The notes under the pieces: generated by a model
Seen by the model: only the letters and a program-made list of their open reading frames with translations
Told to the model about the DNA's origin: nothing
Databases searched by the model: none
Made by a program: the position numbers and the translations under genes
Source of the DNA: an uncultured Collinsella sp.
GTDB lineage: Bacteria > Actinomycetota > Coriobacteriia > Coriobacteriales > Coriobacteriaceae
DNA: 6,343 bases
NCBI GenBank assembly: GCA_900552705.1
Contig: USAX01000114.1
Span: forward strand, 1 to 6,343
Direction of reading: 5' to 3'
Shown here: one piece after another, positions 5,973 to 6,343 of the stretch
Layout: every line of letters starts with the position of its first letter
Numbering within the stretch: position 1 is the stretch's first letter

Positions 5973-6050
5973 GAGCTTACTCGCGCACAGAACAACGACG
6001 CGTGCGCCTAAGCATGGGCATAAGTGAGGTCGGGATTCTCGCATACAAAT

Positions 6051-6116
6051 CGAGCGAGGACTATCTCCCACTTTGAGTGCGAAATTGCGCCCAAAACGGG
6101 AGATAGTCCACGCTCG
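6051..6116. repeat. Dispersed hairpin element, copy 2
   Basis: A 66-nt palindrome between the upstream region of the ATPase gene and the end of the next minus-strand gene. The arms CGAGCGAGGACTATCTCCC (6051-6069) and GGGAGATAGTCCACGCTCG (6098-6116) pair at 18 of 19 positions. As in copy 1, an AC/AC internal loop separates them from an inner stem, here TTTGAGTGCG against TGCGCCCAAA with one mismatch and two wobbles. Same orientation as copy 1. The rest of the 5867-6146 gap holds the direct-repeat array and a third half-arm; no additional gene is evident. Confidence 0.
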
Positions 6117-6126
6117 ATATTTCGAC

Positions 6127-6146
6127 GGGAGAAAATCCTCGCTCGG
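6127..6146. repeat. Extra half-arm of the hairpin element
   Basis: GGGAGAAAATCCTCGCTCGG repeats the right arm of the hairpin element. It matches the complement of the left arm of copy 2 at 17 of 19 positions, so it could compete with the arm at 6098-6116. It also matches 4447-4466 of copy 1 at 19 of 20 positions. It ends at the base next to the stop codon of the following gene. Confidence 0.
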
Positions 6147-6343
6147 TTACTCGTCGACGATCTCGGCAAGCCAGACGTTCAGCGTATCAATCTCGGGGCA
6201 GCAGAACTTTGCCGTGCCAGGCTCGTTGCCAGGCACGGTTCCGCCATAGCGCAGGATATCGATATAGGGAAATCCCACATGGCAGGCCATGGCGCACATC
6301 TTGCCGCGATCTCGGTCGAAGTCGAAGACGTCACCCGGCTTGT
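6147..6343 (-). CDS. Small uncharacterised protein, N-terminus cut by window edge
   Basis: An open frame enters from the right edge and ends at TAA 6149-6147, showing the last 64 residues. The visible part starts KPGDVFDFDRDRGKMCAMAC and contains a cysteine-rich layout: MCAMAC, then GFPYIDILRYGG, then EPGTAKFCCPE (residues about 40-50 of the visible part), ending WLAEIVDE. The pattern of a 'G-x-x-F' strand, a Cys-x-x-A helix and a late 'Cys-Cys-Pro' faintly recalls the small TIGR04076-type proteins, but I would not assign it. No signal peptide or membrane segment is visible in this part. The coding status is supported by GC-rich codon use and a clean stop; function unknown. The clustered cysteines could bind metal. 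Confidence 0.
   Translation of the reverse strand, partial: KPGDVFDFDRDRGKMCAMACHVGFPYIDILRYGGTVPGNEPGTAKFCCPEIDTLNVWLAEIVDE

Noticed and set aside
5890..5988. A mini CRISPR array
   Set aside because: Only three 17-bp repeats with 16-nt spacers, no cas genes, and a position directly in a promoter region.
5867..5995. An N-terminal extension of the ATPase containing an 11-residue repeat (NFCISS, NLCISS, NICISF)
   Set aside because: The peptide repeat is the translation of the 33-bp DNA repeat. The region is AT-rich and promoter-like, and GGAGAG favours the start at 5866.
5793..6011. A 72-residue plus-strand frame with an EMQxF repeat
   Set aside because: A 33-bp period keeps both strands open by arithmetic. 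There is no ribosome site and half of it is antisense to the ATPase start.

Overview
This is a GC-rich bacterial window (roughly 60% G+C in the coding parts), compactly coded, with strong Shine-Dalgarno sequences. Codon use and the short 'AGGGACTGTCCCTTTGT'-type intergenic motifs suggest a gut Coriobacteriia actinomycete, most likely Collinsella or a close relative. The taxon is inferred from general resemblance; no rRNA or marker gene is present.

Layout: (1) positions 1-1276, minus strand, hold a DASS/SLC13-type anion symporter whose C-terminus runs off the left edge. Its leader contains a strong intrinsic terminator and a nested hairpin. (2) 1521-2468, minus strand, hold an apparent two-domain protein: an N-terminal domain resembling the prenylated-flavin chaperone LpdD, fused to a type 1 isopentenyl-diphosphate isomerase-like Nudix domain. 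(3) A divergent control region (about 2469-2629) has a good minus-strand promoter whose -10 lies inside a 23-bp inverted repeat. (4) 2630-3865, plus strand, hold an AraJ-type (DHA1) major facilitator transporter, followed 51 bp later by (5) a low-molecular-weight protein tyrosine phosphatase (3917-4363). (6) 4505-5866, minus strand, hold an AAA ATPase of the DUF4143 type with a nuclease-like C-terminus. An AT-rich upstream region there carries three 17-bp direct repeats at an exact 33-bp period. (7) 6147-6343, minus strand, hold the C-terminal part of a small uncharacterised protein.

Two copies of a 60-66 nt hairpin element lie on either side of the DUF4143 ATPase gene (4403-4462 and 6051-6116), in the same orientation. 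A third, unpaired half-arm (6127-6146) directly abuts the next gene. The inner stems of the two copies differ in sequence but both still pair.

The main lead is the LpdD-like/IDI-like fusion. Prenylated FMN is made from FMN and dimethylallyl phosphate, and a type 1 IDI produces dimethylallyl diphosphate. A prFMN chaperone fused to an IDI-like domain would therefore join C5-prenyl metabolism to prFMN handling. However, the residue aligned with the catalytic IDI cysteine is alanine (a cysteine sits one position earlier), so the reaction is uncertain. The divergent transporter may share its regulation. Nothing links the left-hand symporter or the right-hand ATPase to this system beyond proximity.
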